A stretch of DNA of 33,412 bases from Bacteroidota bacterium (GTDB lineage Bacteria; Bacteroidota; Bacteroidia; CAILMK01), in contig JABDEJ010000013.1 of NCBI GenBank assembly GCA_013287095.1, forward strand, positions 1 through 33,412. The letters are read 5' to 3'. Positions 15,882 through 24,587 of this stretch are shown here, piece by piece. A program made the position numbers and the translations under genes. The notes beneath the pieces were generated by a model. The model made no database searches and was not told the origin of the DNA. It was given only the letters and a program-made list of their open reading frames with translations. Each line of letters starts with the position of its first letter. The first letter of the stretch is position 1.

Positions 15882-16715
15882 TTATTGCGAAGGAATAATA
15901 TTCCTGATATTGGCCACGATCATGTCACTGAGCATACTGATGTTATGGTCAATTATTTTATTAATATCATTAGTAGATGATTGGTAGGTATCACCAACCA
16001 CACCGCCCGACACATATTTGCCGTCAAAATCAAGTAAGGTGTAATGAATGTAAAAATCACGTTGAAAAACATTGTTTTGAAGGTCAAGACATGTCTTGAA
16101 GCGGGTTGTCATTTCAAAATTTGTAATAAAGAGGGTATAAGAACAATCATGTTTGTTCATAATTGCCGAATAAATGGAGTCTTTCCCCTTGATAACAACA
16201 GCCTCATCAAATTTGTGATGATTGGGGTTGGGCCTTTGACCGGAGTTATTTACGCAATCGCTCCCCCAACGCATGTAGGCAGGTCCCAATTTTTGCCATA
16301 AACTAAATGGCGGATATTCTTTGGCATATCCTTTCAGCTCTTTATATCGGGTTTTGTATTTAAAAATCTGGTAAAAAACAGAAATATCGCTATTTGGATC
16401 TTTAAGATTGTCTACAGGCTCTGTCACATCGTAATAGTAATTCATGTTTTCCATTAGCGATCGTGTAAAACTGGTTCGCATCATTTCGCTGAGCTGCCCA
16501 GGGGTAATTCCGCTTTTCCCGCATATAAACTGATCTCCTACAGCTTCATACATCTGGGGGTTGAAAGGCACGACAAGAATAATAACCTTGCCAAGGTTTT
16601 TAGACGTCACATTACTAAGGTCTTTTCCCTGCCCGAATACAACGAAAGGCAACAGGATAAAAAGCCCAAATGTATAAATCCAATAATATTTCCGCTCTTT
16701 CCCCTTAATCATCAA
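15882..16715 (-). CDS. Unknown exported protein downstream of rseP
   Basis: This 277-residue protein has a signal sequence after a basic start (KGKERKYYWIYTFGLFILLPFVVFGQG). I do not recognise the family. The mature part is mixed alpha/beta: an early VIILVVPFNPQMYEAVGDQFICG segment, then MMRTSFTRSLMENMNYYYDV, a KYKTRYKELKGYAKEY helix, and strands such as SYTLFITNFEMTTRF and YIHYTLLDFDGKYVSGGVVGD, ending in an amphipathic helix. The early stretch (predicted strand followed by a helix after a Gly-Lys start) resembles exported assembly proteins that bind envelope partners, but this is a guess. It starts 19 nt after the rseP stop, so it is probably the last gene of the dxr-rseP transcript. Confidence 0.72.
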   Translation of the reverse strand: MMIKGKERKYYWIYTFGLFILLPFVVFGQGKDLSNVTSKNLGKVIILVVPFNPQMYEAVGDQFICGKSGITPGQLSEMMRTSFTRSLMENMNYYYDVTEPVDNLKDPNSDISVFYQIFKYKTRYKELKGYAKEYPPFSLWQKLGPAYMRWGSDCVNNSGQRPNPNHHKFDEAVVIKGKDSIYSAIMNKHDCSYTLFITNFEMTTRFKTCLDLQNNVFQRDFYIHYTLLDFDGKYVSGGVVGDTYQSSTNDINKIIDHNISMLSDMIVANIRNIIPSQ

Positions 16716-16734
16716 CCTAAATCAAGCGCTAAAA

Positions 16735-18069
16735 TTAACGCTTAAATATGAACTGGCTCATATCATTATATAAAGCAAATGCCATGAGCAAAAATAAAAC
16801 CGACATTCCGACAATCTGTGATACTTCTAAAATCCTTATACTTACAGGTTTGCGTCGTATCATTTCAACCAATAAAAATATAACATGCCCTCCATCCAGT
16901 GCGGGTATTGGCAGCAGATTCATAAAAGCAAGGACCATGGATAATAAACCAGTTAACATCCAGAAACCGCTCCAGTTCCATGTAGAAGGGAATGCATTGG
17001 CAATACCAATCAAACTATGCAAGGATTTCGCAGGAAGTGCCCCTGTGATCATTCTCCAGAGTCCCTTTACATTATCTGCCACGGCATGCCATGCGCGGTT
17101 AGCACCGATTTTGAAAGATTCACCTAAACTATATTGTTCCGGTATAAAATTGAACTGGGCTGCGAATCCCATGTGGCCATCATTGTCAATTAAACCTGTT
17201 AATATAAGAGGAGAAGAGGCTGAGGCACGCTTCACGGTAATCTTAACCTCTTTGTTCTTGTTTTGGGCAAAAGCATGTGTGATGTCACTAAAAAATGGGG
17301 TAGCTACCCCATTTACTGCTGTTATAGAATCATTTGCTATCAAGCCCGCTTTTTTTGCATTGTCGATCGGAAAACCATCAACTGTTTCAACGGCAAACTT
17401 TTGTCTTAACTCCACAAAGGAATCTGGCCAATCATGGCTGACGACAATTTTTTTCGCAAAGTCTTTTGGAAGAAATATGGTCTGTTCCTTACCATTTCTG
17501 ACAATTCCATAGTTGACATTATCATCCAGCAATAGGGTAGGACTGATAATATCGCCGGCTTTTTTTAGTTTTTCCCCATTCATTTTAAGGATCACATCTC
17601 CCGTCTGCAAGCCTGCCTCCCTTGCGAGACTGTGTGCAATAATGCCATTGTTCAGGTCGCTGATTGGGATAGATTCTTCTCCATAATGAAATGTATGCCA
17701 GGTAAATATCAATATACCAAGTATCACGTTCATTGTAATCCCTGCAAGCATCACTATAAGCCTTTGCCAGGCCGGTTTGGAGCGGAACTCATCATCCTGG
17801 GGCGCAGAGTTGGCAAAATCTTTATCCATGCTTTCATCTACCATGCCCGCTATTTTCACGTAGCCACCTAAAGGCAACCAGCCTATACCATAAGTAGTAT
17901 CCCCGATTTTTTTGGAGAAAAGTTTAAATCCACCCGCATCAAAAAACAGGAAAAACTTTTCTACCCTTATACCAAAGATTCTCGATGCTATATAATGGCC
18001 GAATTCGTGTACAATAACCAATATTGAAATAGCAAGTAAAAACTCACCTGCCTTGATCCATACTTCCAT
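16735..18069 (-). CDS. rseP: RseP-type site-2 intramembrane metalloprotease
   Basis: This 444-residue protein shows all hallmarks of the RIP metalloprotease family. The zinc motif HEFGHY (His21, Glu22, His25) lies in the first membrane helix. A second helix follows at about residues 105-125. Two PDZ-like regions span roughly 125-220 and 220-310 (GLQTGDVILKMNGEKL; AGLIANDSITAVNG). The C-terminal metal-binding motif NLLPIPALDGGH lies in a third helix, with a final helix at the end. RseP cleaves membrane-bound anti-sigma factors or signal-peptide remnants. It starts 9 nt after dxr, the classical isoprenoid/envelope gene order. Confidence 0.96.
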   Translation of the reverse strand: MEVWIKAGEFLLAISILVIVHEFGHYIASRIFGIRVEKFFLFFDAGGFKLFSKKIGDTTYGIGWLPLGGYVKIAGMVDESMDKDFANSAPQDDEFRSKPAWQRLIVMLAGITMNVILGILIFTWHTFHYGEESIPISDLNNGIIAHSLAREAGLQTGDVILKMNGEKLKKAGDIISPTLLLDDNVNYGIVRNGKEQTIFLPKDFAKKIVVSHDWPDSFVELRQKFAVETVDGFPIDNAKKAGLIANDSITAVNGVATPFFSDITHAFAQNKNKEVKITVKRASASSPLILTGLIDNDGHMGFAAQFNFIPEQYSLGESFKIGANRAWHAVADNVKGLWRMITGALPAKSLHSLIGIANAFPSTWNWSGFWMLTGLLSMVLAFMNLLPIPALDGGHVIFLLVEMIRRKPVSIRILEVSQIVGMSVLFLLMAFALYNDMSQFIFKR

Positions 18070-18078
18070 TCTTTCTTT

Positions 18079-19239
18079 TTATATTAATGTTTTAATGTAT
18101 TCTCTTGTTTCTTTGTCAGTTGCAATATAATCATCAAGACCTGGCGTTGCAATAAAACTGATTTCACATAAAGTTTTTTCAATCAGCTCAGGCATTTTCA
18201 GGAATGCAACACGGTCTTCTAAAAAGGCTTCAACAACAATTTCGTTGGCAGCGTTCAATATGCAAGGTTTATTTCCGCCATCTGCCATGGCTTGCATTGC
18301 GAGTGCAAGATTACGGAAAGTTTGGGTATCGGGTTGTTCAAACTCCAGTTTGGATAGATTGGCGAAGTCTAATTTGGGAAATTCATTCGATAGCCTTTGG
18401 GGATAGGCAAGGGCATATTGGATGGGCATTCGCATATCAGGCGGCCCTAACTGAGCTTTGATCGACCCATCAATAAATTGCACCATAGAGTGTACAATAG
18501 ATTGAGGGTGAATGATTACCTCTATCTGATCCGTATTCAATCCAAAAAGCCACCTGGCTTCGATCATTTCAAGCCCCTTGTTCATCAGCGTAGCCGAATC
18601 AATAGTCACTTTGGCACCCATGGTCCAGTTCGGGTGCTTTAAAGCTTCTTTCCTGGTTATAGTTGACAACTGCTCCTTTTTATATCCCCTGAACGGGCCT
18701 CCGGATGCTGTTAGTATAATTTTATCAATTGATGTGTATCTTTCTGCGGCCAGGCATTGAAAGATTGCGGAGTGTTCGGAATCAACAGGCAAAACCGGAA
18801 CGCCCTTTTCAATGGCTAACCTGCTTATCAGATCGCCCGCAACCACAAGTGTTTCCTTATTTGCGAGTGCGATGATTTTACCAGCTTCAATAGCTTTAAT
18901 GGTTGAACTCAATCCTGCAAAACCTACCATCGCAGTTAAAACCACATCAATTTCATCTGTCTGTACAATTTGCTCTACAGCCTCAATTCCGGCATATACT
19001 TTTATGAATTCCTGTTTAAGAGCGTCTTTTACAATAGCGTACTTATCTTTATTGCAGATCACAACAGCATTTGGCTGGTATTTCAATGCCTGAGCGATAA
19101 GCATTTCATGATTGTTGTTTGCCGTGAGAACCGATACTTCAAAGAAATCCGGATTCTGGTCAATAACCTGCAAGGCCTGTGTACCGATTGACCCTGTGGA
19201 TCCTAAAATGGCTATTTGACGTTTTTTTATTTCAGACAT
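18079..19239 (-). CDS. dxr: 1-deoxy-D-xylulose 5-phosphate reductoisomerase
   Basis: This 386-residue protein has the normal family length. The NADPH-binding loop is ILGSTGSIGTQAL near the N-terminus. Catalytic and metal-binding segments follow: ALANKETLVVAGD, PVDSEHSAIFQCL, LTASGGPFRG, WTMGAKVTIDSATLMNKGLEMIEA and IHPQSIVHSMVQF. It rearranges and reduces deoxyxylulose 5-phosphate to methylerythritol 4-phosphate, the first committed step of the non-mevalonate isoprenoid pathway, in the cytosol. rseP follows 9 nt downstream. GH3 ends 42 nt upstream and no clear TAnnTTTG box lies in that gap, so GH3-dxr-rseP may form one transcript. Confidence 0.97.
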   Translation of the reverse strand: MSEIKKRQIAILGSTGSIGTQALQVIDQNPDFFEVSVLTANNNHEMLIAQALKYQPNAVVICNKDKYAIVKDALKQEFIKVYAGIEAVEQIVQTDEIDVVLTAMVGFAGLSSTIKAIEAGKIIALANKETLVVAGDLISRLAIEKGVPVLPVDSEHSAIFQCLAAERYTSIDKIILTASGGPFRGYKKEQLSTITRKEALKHPNWTMGAKVTIDSATLMNKGLEMIEARWLFGLNTDQIEVIIHPQSIVHSMVQFIDGSIKAQLGPPDMRMPIQYALAYPQRLSNEFPKLDFANLSKLEFEQPDTQTFRNLALAMQAMADGGNKPCILNAANEIVVEAFLEDRVAFLKMPELIEKTLCEISFIATPGLDDYIATDKETREYIKTLI

Positions 19240-19281
19240 CTGAATTTTCTGGCTCTAAATGAATTAAAGTCTTAGTAATAA

Positions 19282-20793
19282 TCATGCCAATTTACTTTGA
19301 AGCAAAAAAGGCTGGAGTTTATCTGCAATTGTCCGGTCGTTGCTGAGGCGTGGGAGTTTGTTTTGTCCGCCCAACTTGCCGATCGATTTCATATAGTTTA
19401 TAAAGCCATCTTTTTGCATGGGGCTGATATGCAGTGTGTCAAGAATATTGCCATTTAATAGGTCTTTGTAATAGATGTTTTTCTTCCGAAGCTTTTCATC
19501 TAATGCCAGCCTGAATTTTTCCAGATTCATAGGTATGCTTTCGAACTCAATAAACCATTCATGATAAGGGAGTTCACCGTTAGTGGTGTTTACTTGCGGA
19601 GCCACTGTGAATTCAACGATCCGGGTATTAAATTCCTTTGCGGTTTCGGCCAGACAATATTCCACTTCTTCAGCAATGACATGCTCTCCAAAAGCTGAAA
19701 TAAAATGTTTTATCCTGCCGGTTACCACAATTTTATACGGGTTCTTAGAAACAAACCTGACCGTGTCGCCGAGATTATAACCCCAAAGTCCGGCATTGGT
19801 ATTCAATATCATGGCATAGTTTACATCCAATTCAACTTCAGTGATATTTAACCGTGTAGGGCTATCGGAAAAAATCTCATTTGCTGGCACAAATTCGTAA
19901 TAAATACCTGCATCAAGTAATAATAGGAGACTTTCGTCTTTCTGGCTATCCTGGTAGGCGAAGAATCCTTCAGAAGCAGGGAAAGTTTCTATAAATGAAA
20001 CCGGCCTGCCAATAGATTCCTGCAATTTTGTCCGGTATGGATCAAAATTTACACCACCATGAACAATAACAGAGAGATTTGGGAATAACTGACCGACTTT
20101 TTTATGTTCTTTTTCATAAAGCCTGTCAAAATACATCTGCATCCACGGGGGAATACCGCTGATCAGTGTCATATTACTATGGACGGTTTCTCCTACAATT
20201 TTATCTAATTTATCTTCCCAGTCTTCTATGCAATTTGTAGCATAGCTTGGCAACTGGTTTCGTTTTAGGTAATTGGGCACGTGATGATTAACAATCCCTG
20301 ACAACCTGCCCGTTGGAATACCGCTTTTTTCTTCAAGTTCAGGGCTGCCGGACAAAAAAATCAGTTTGCCTTCAACAAATTTTGCATTCCCTGTTTCATG
20401 GATATATGATAAAAGAGCATTGCGTGCGCCCGTAATATGATAAGGCATGGACTCTTTTGAAATGGGGATGTATTTAACGCCTGAAGTGGTTCCCGATGTT
20501 TTGGCAAAATATAAGGGCCTGCCGGTCCAGAGTACATTCTCTGCGCCTTCAATAATCTTTTTTATGTAGGGGTTTAGTTGTTCATAATCCCTGATAGGGA
20601 CAGCATCTTTGAAATCCTTGTATGTTTTAATCCGGGCAAAATCATGGTCCTCCCCGAAAGAAGTCTCTTTTGCAGAACTTATTAAAGAATTAAATACCTT
20701 TTGTTGTGCGCTCTCAGGATCAGAAACCCATTTTTTGGTCTGGCTGTTAACGATTTTGGCGAACCATTTGGCGGCATATGCCTTTATGCCCAT
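19282..20793 (-). CDS. GH3-family acyl-adenylate-forming protein
   Basis: This 503-residue protein matches bacterial GH3 proteins in length and order. The ATP-binding segment is YFAKTSGTTSGVKYIPIS near residue 90. Further conserved pieces are LIFLSGSPEL, ISGIPPWMQMYFDRLYE, VIVHGGVNFDPY, ETFPASEGFFAYQD, GLWGYNLGDTVRFV and the hinge-to-C-terminal segment HFISAFGEHVIAEEVE. Plant GH3 enzymes link amino acids to hormones via an acyl-adenylate. In bacteria the substrate is usually unknown, and hormone conjugation should not be assumed. A 33-bp palindrome sits 18 nt before its start and may be a leader hairpin or the preceding gene's end signal. Confidence 0.92.
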   Translation of the reverse strand: MGIKAYAAKWFAKIVNSQTKKWVSDPESAQQKVFNSLISSAKETSFGEDHDFARIKTYKDFKDAVPIRDYEQLNPYIKKIIEGAENVLWTGRPLYFAKTSGTTSGVKYIPISKESMPYHITGARNALLSYIHETGNAKFVEGKLIFLSGSPELEEKSGIPTGRLSGIVNHHVPNYLKRNQLPSYATNCIEDWEDKLDKIVGETVHSNMTLISGIPPWMQMYFDRLYEKEHKKVGQLFPNLSVIVHGGVNFDPYRTKLQESIGRPVSFIETFPASEGFFAYQDSQKDESLLLLLDAGIYYEFVPANEIFSDSPTRLNITEVELDVNYAMILNTNAGLWGYNLGDTVRFVSKNPYKIVVTGRIKHFISAFGEHVIAEEVEYCLAETAKEFNTRIVEFTVAPQVNTTNGELPYHEWFIEFESIPMNLEKFRLALDEKLRKKNIYYKDLLNGNILDTLHISPMQKDGFINYMKSIGKLGGQNKLPRLSNDRTIADKLQPFLLQSKLA

Positions 20794-20811
20794 GTATTTT
20801 AGTTATTAGTT

Positions 20812-20844
20812 AAAGTCATAGACTTTTGGAAAGTCAATGACTTT
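20812..20844. repeat. 33-bp compact palindrome upstream of the GH3 gene
   Basis: Two 15-nt arms (20812-20826 and 20830-20844) pair with one mismatch around a 3-nt centre. Each arm is also itself a short palindrome (AAAGTC-ATA-GACTTT and AAAGTCA-A-TGACTTT), centre-to-centre 18 bp. It could form a long hairpin in the minus-strand RNA or be a tandem operator. Confidence 0.8.
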
Positions 20845-20852
20845 ATATCATG

Positions 20853-20860
20853 CGAAATTA
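20853..20860 (-). promoter_or_regulatory. Variant -7 box upstream of GH3
   Basis: The minus strand reads TAATTTCG, followed by CA. It is the same 8-mer as at 10693-10700, 24252-24259 and 25001-25008. No TTG at a suitable upstream distance is clear. If used, the 33-bp palindrome would lie just within the 5' leader. Confidence 0.35.
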
Positions 20861-20916
20861 CGTTTTATTTAGGGATTGTCGCTTTATAGTCAAAAGTCGA
20901 CACTGTTGATACTTGT

Positions 20917-23900
20917 CTAAAACTTCACTATCTGCTTGCTTATATAGCCATCGTCGGTCATGAATTTTAACAAATAAATCCCCGGATACAGATGGTATTT
21001 TTCAGCATCTATGGTTAAGGAATATTCTCCCCGAGGAAGCGTATTGTTTTGTAGACTTTCGATTTGTTTGCCTGTGATATCAAACAAAGCGATATTCACC
21101 CTTGAGTAATTGCAAAGCGTGTATTGAAGAGTTGTGGATTCAGAAAAAGGGTTTGGGAAAAGATTAAGCTGATAATCATTTAGCTCAGATTTGATGTCTG
21201 ACTTTGTAACATTTAAGGCAGAATCAAAAATGGCAATGCAATTTGTTAGCACTTGCAAAGTAACGTTGTAGCTCTTGTTTTTTGGGAATAGATGGGAAAT
21301 CAGGTAACCATGCTTTATTAGTGTTGAATCTCCAAAATTCCAGGAATAATCAGAAGAGGGGTAGGTACTATCAATGGCATGGAAGATTGCAGAATCACCT
21401 CTGTAATTCATAGTCCAGTGGGCATTAGGTCTAGGAACTACGGATATGGTCAGTGAATCGGTTTTGCTGCATCCAAATGAATTTGTTTCTGTGCATATAT
21501 ATATAATGCTTGAATCAACTATTGTAAGATTGTATGATAATGTGGAGGTAAAACCTTTGGGAAAGCTTGTCCAACTATAAGTGGTCTCCGAATCAGGACT
21601 CGCTCCAAAACTTAGCTCGGTACCTTTGCATATAATTCTGGTAGGACCTGTAATGGCTTTTGGATTGCTATGAATATTTACAGAAATCGAAAAAGAATCA
21701 TTAGAGGGCGCTGAATCTTTTAATCCGTTGGGATTAGATGTCCAGGCCCTTATGGTATCATCACCAGGGGTGAAATTAAATGTGCCGAGGCTTACCAATG
21801 CCGAACTATCTGTTATAAGATGCCCTGACCAACTATAAGGGGTTTGCGGTTTATTGTTAACAGACCATTGGATATTTGCTTTTGTAAGGGAATTCGAACC
21901 ATAATTTTTTAATTTTACAATCACTTTTTGAGTGTCTGAACAGAAAGTCTTTGCGGGACCAGGAATATCAGCGATGCCTGCATCATTATGTAAGAAACCA
22001 AATTTTGCCAGGAAAGCATCGTTGGTTCCACCACTGAATGCAGTTTTATATGCTCCGTAAGTGGCTATTCCACTATTATTAGTTGTGATACCTGTAATAT
22101 ATATACTGCCTGAAGCATCTGCACATACCCCGTACGCCAATGAATATAAGTCACCACCGTAATACGTGCCCCAGATTTCGGCACCTAGTGTATTGAATTT
22201 TGCCAGGAAGGCGTCGTTTAATCCCACTATGGAAGATTGATATCCTCCAGAAGTTGCAATTCCATTTTTATCATTCGTATAGCCTGATATGTATATATTG
22301 CCTAAAGCATCGGTGCACACACTGTAAGATTCGGTTTCGTTGCCGCCAAAATAGGTTGCCCATGCTACTGAACCCTTTGAGCTAAATTTTGCAAGGAAAG
22401 ATCCTCCAAAAGACGTTTGATAAGCGCCAGAAGTGGCAATATTAGAATCACTTTCAGTAATACCTGTAATGTAAACATTCCCGGAACCATCAGTGGCAAC
22501 GCTGTTGCCTACCTCGTTTCTGTTGCCATAGTATGTAGCCCATTCTCTGTTACCAGAGCTATCAAATTTAGCCAGAAATGCATAAGGATTAGTACCGAAG
22601 CTGGTTGTTCGGATGGTTGTTAAGTACGCACCACTTGTTGCAATGCCAGACGTACTGGTTGCGTACCCAGTTATATACACATTTCCTGATTTATCTGTTG
22701 CTATTCCATTACTTTTATCAATAGCCTCTCCACCGTAATAGGTTGCCCACTTGATGTTTCCAACACTGTTGAATTTTGCCAGGAATGCATTCTCACTACC
22801 TGCAAGATAAGTCTGGTAAGCCCCGCTTGTCATCATAATAGAATCGCTTTCAGTTTCTCCGGTTATATATATACTCCCGGCACCATCAGTTGCTACGCCA
22901 TACCCGATATTGTATCCGGGGCTACCATAACTACTTCCTCTGCCATAATAGGTGGCCCATAGTAGTGTACCATTGGTGCTGAATTTCGAAAGAAAAGCAT
23001 CCTGCCCTCCATCTAATGACGACTGATAAGATCCTTTCGTTGCAATCCCGGAAGGACTTTCAGTTTCTCCTGTTATGTAGATATTCCCGGAGCTATCAGT
23101 AACAATACTATTCCCAACTTCATCACCACTGCCTCCATAGTAAGTTGCCCATTGAATTGCACCTTTGCTGTCAAATTTTGCAAGGAAAACATCACCGCCA
23201 TTTGAATATGAAGGCTTATATGACCCTTTTGTGCTAATGCCTGAGGCGCTAAGTGTAGATCCGGTAATGAATACATTCCCTTGAATATCTGTAGTCACCG
23301 CCGATGCCTGATCCGTACCGGCTCCTCCAAAATATGTCCCCCAAAGCAAAGTTGGGTCAATAATTAAATCGTCGTTCTTATCATAGTTTCCAACCCTAAA
23401 TCCATAATTAAATCCATTCTTTATAAATCTGCTTGGTACAACTTTTCCTTCTGCAAAACTTTTTGGGGCGCTTTCTTCTATTTTCCCAAGATCAAAAGAA
23501 TATTCAATTCCAAAATCTTTTAATCTTTTAATCTTTTCAATTCCTCTCCATTGCAATTGAATATCTGCCACTTTTCCGCCGGGATGGACGATGAATGAAT
23601 ATTCCATACCTTGTTCTTTACAATTCAGTACCATGTCAATATGAGGGTAAATTGATTTGTAAGAAATTGTTTTGTAGGTAGTTACATTGGTGATACCATG
23701 ATCCGCATCGCTGGTATTGTAGAAGTTTTCGTAATATTTCTGTTGGTTGGTGGCGATGATTTGGGCAGAAGGATCGCCGTTGATTAGGACAAGGTCGGTA
23801 CGGGAAGTAGAAACAGGAGAATGGAGAGCGGAGAGCGGAGAGCGTTGCTTCCGCGGGCGCAGAACCCCTGTCGCTTCGGAAATAGGGTCATCGTTGTTCT

Positions 23901-24132
23901 TTTCAGTCTTCGTAAATACAAAACTGATCATCCCAGGTTTGCAATATAGATAAAGACCATCTTGATGACCATAATATTTAATATCCGAAGAAGAAAGTTG
24001 GCCTTTATTTTCTACAAAATTCCAATCTTTGTGATTTATGAATTGTGTGACATTCGAAGGTTTGGCTGCGTAAAGATGGCTGATAAAAAGAAGGCAGAAT
24101 GTTATAATTATGAGTTTGTTGGATTTCATCAC
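20917..24132 (-). CDS. SBBP-repeat surface protein with type IX secretion sorting domain
   Basis: This 1071-residue protein begins with a signal peptide (NKLIIITFCLLFISHLYA). Residues about 30-260 are an N-terminal DUF7948-like region (VENKGQLSSSDIKYYGH..., ISYKSIYPHIDMVLNCKEQGMEYSFIVHPG). Seven SBBP repeats of 55-70 residues follow, each opening W(A/G)TY(Y/F)G and containing (V/I)(A/V)TD..GN(V/I)YITG and DAFLAKF; together they likely form a propeller. Then comes an adhesion-type domain (NDAGIADIPGPAKTFCSDTQKVIVKL), Ig/PKD-like domains, and the C-terminal LNLFPNPFSESTTLQYTL...GIYLLKFMTDDGYISKQIVKF sorting domain. It is thus secreted and anchored on the outer surface. The DNA for residues about 97-104 contains a tandem heptamer. 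It has a near-perfect promoter. Confidence 0.93.
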   Translation of the reverse strand: MMKSNKLIIITFCLLFISHLYAAKPSNVTQFINHKDWNFVENKGQLSSSDIKYYGHQDGLYLYCKPGMISFVFTKTEKNNDDPISEATGVLRPRKQRSPLSALHSPVSTSRTDLVLINGDPSAQIIATNQQKYYENFYNTSDADHGITNVTTYKTISYKSIYPHIDMVLNCKEQGMEYSFIVHPGGKVADIQLQWRGIEKIKRLKDFGIEYSFDLGKIEESAPKSFAEGKVVPSRFIKNGFNYGFRVGNYDKNDDLIIDPTLLWGTYFGGAGTDQASAVTTDIQGNVFITGSTLSASGISTKGSYKPSYSNGGDVFLAKFDSKGAIQWATYYGGSGDEVGNSIVTDSSGNIYITGETESPSGIATKGSYQSSLDGGQDAFLSKFSTNGTLLWATYYGRGSSYGSPGYNIGYGVATDGAGSIYITGETESDSIMMTSGAYQTYLAGSENAFLAKFNSVGNIKWATYYGGEAIDKSNGIATDKSGNVYITGYATSTSGIATSGAYLTTIRTTSFGTNPYAFLAKFDSSGNREWATYYGNRNEVGNSVATDGSGNVYITGITESDSNIATSGAYQTSFGGSFLAKFSSKGSVAWATYFGGNETESYSVCTDALGNIYISGYTNDKNGIATSGGYQSSIVGLNDAFLAKFNTLGAEIWGTYYGGDLYSLAYGVCADASGSIYITGITTNNSGIATYGAYKTAFSGGTNDAFLAKFGFLHNDAGIADIPGPAKTFCSDTQKVIVKLKNYGSNSLTKANIQWSVNNKPQTPYSWSGHLITDSSALVSLGTFNFTPGDDTIRAWTSNPNGLKDSAPSNDSFSISVNIHSNPKAITGPTRIICKGTELSFGASPDSETTYSWTSFPKGFTSTLSYNLTIVDSSIIYICTETNSFGCSKTDSLTISVVPRPNAHWTMNYRGDSAIFHAIDSTYPSSDYSWNFGDSTLIKHGYLISHLFPKNKSYNVTLQVLTNCIAIFDSALNVTKSDIKSELNDYQLNLFPNPFSESTTLQYTLCNYSRVNIALFDITGKQIESLQNNTLPRGEYSLTIDAEKYHLYPGIYLLKFMTDDGYISKQIVKF
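23823..23843. repeat. Three tandem GGAGAGC heptamers inside a coding sequence
   Basis: GGAGAGC is repeated at 23823, 23830 and 23837. On the coding (minus) strand this encodes part of the Ser/Pro/Leu stretch SPLSALHSP in the linker between the N-terminal region and the repeats. Being 21 bp, it keeps frame. Confidence 0.85.
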
Positions 24133-24148
24133 GCAGTCGAAATTTTAT

Positions 24149-24180
24149 CAAATGTAATAAATTAGAATGAAGGGAACAAA
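24149..24180 (-). promoter_or_regulatory. Strong Bacteroidota promoter of the type IX secretion substrate gene
   Basis: The minus strand has TTTG (complement of 24177-24180), a 20-nt spacer and TACATTTG (complement of 24149-24156), an exact match to TTTG-N19-21-TAnnTTTG. The ATG at 24132 is 16 nt downstream. Confidence 0.7.
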
Positions 24181-24203
24181 GTAATTGTCGAATCCAAACT
24201 TAT

Positions 24204-24314
24204 TGAAAGTCAAAGACGCTGAAACATTTGGAACAGAGATTCAATTTTAACTAATTTCGTCCCTGACAATTCCCCATTTGTGGTTTTCAAAGAATATTAG
24301 TCATAATTCTGTAA
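24204..24314 (+). pseudogene. Decayed duplicate of the promoter and first codons of the 25019 gene
   Basis: This segment aligns with 24945-25057. A 32-bp stretch is identical (24235-24266 and 24984-25015). The flank before it matches partly without gaps. After it, a 6-nt indel is followed by 21 bp with one mismatch (24282-24302 and 25025-25045). Codon by codon, ATG AAA GGT TCT CAA AGA ATA TTA GTC at 25019 aligns with ATT TGT GGT TTT CAA AGA ATA TTA GTC at 24276. The copy then reads ATA ATT CTG and stop TAA (24312-24314) where the intact gene has GCC ATA TTG GTT. The start codon is lost and the frame closes, so it is a 5' remnant. Confidence 0.75.
24227..24259 (+). promoter_or_regulatory. Promoter-like element in the upstream duplicate
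   Basis: TTTG at 24227-24230, a 21-nt gap, and TAATTTCG at 24252-24259. In the downstream copy the equivalent of TTTG is GATG (24976-24979), so the decayed copy keeps the better -33. It could still drive a transcript into the toxin-antitoxin genes. Confidence 0.4.
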
Positions 24315-24336
24315 GAAACAAATTCTAAAAAATCCT

Positions 24337-24344
24337 TATATTTG
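24337..24344 (+). promoter_or_regulatory. -7 box directly before the antitoxin ATG
   Basis: TATATTTG matches TAnnTTTG and ends only 4 nt before the ATG at 24349. A start of transcription about 5 nt downstream would give an almost leaderless mRNA. No -33 TTG is clear. Confidence 0.45.
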
Positions 24345-24348
24345 AAGT

Positions 24349-24576
24349 ATGATTGATTATTCGAAATATATCACAGTAGAACCTGGAAAACGTAGCGGGC
24401 AACCTTGCATACGTGGTTTAAGGATAACCATATACGATGTCCTTGGCTACCTGGCGGCTGGGGATTCGGAAGAAGAAGTGTTAAGCCATTTTCCAATGCT
24501 CACCCGCGAAGATATCCTGGCTTCTCTTGCATACGCAGCTGACGAAGAAAACAGGATCATGAGAATAGCTTCATAA
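24349..24576 (+). CDS. DUF433 family protein, probable antitoxin
   Basis: This 75-residue protein has the full DUF433 pattern: ITVEPGKRSGQPCIRGLRITIYDVLGYLAAG, then a SEEEVLSHFPMLTREDILASLAYAADEE helix-turn-helix-like part. The family is small, DNA-binding-like (a VapB-type or Tri-helical winged-helix antitoxin) and is commonly paired with a DUF5615 PIN-like toxin, as here. The expected role is to bind and neutralise that protein and repress the pair's promoter. The gene starts 4 nt after a TAnnTTTG box and ends 11 nt before the next gene, so they are co-transcribed. Its flanking DNA is a duplication (see findings). Confidence 0.9.
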   Translation: MIDYSKYITVEPGKRSGQPCIRGLRITIYDVLGYLAAGDSEEEVLSHFPMLTREDILASLAYAADEENRIMRIAS

Positions 24577-24587
24577 AGCCGGAAGAT

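Noticed and set aside
16748..17512. Long plus-strand frame opposite rseP (254 codons)
   Set aside because: It is antisense to a well-supported protease with all motifs; no independent domain was seen.
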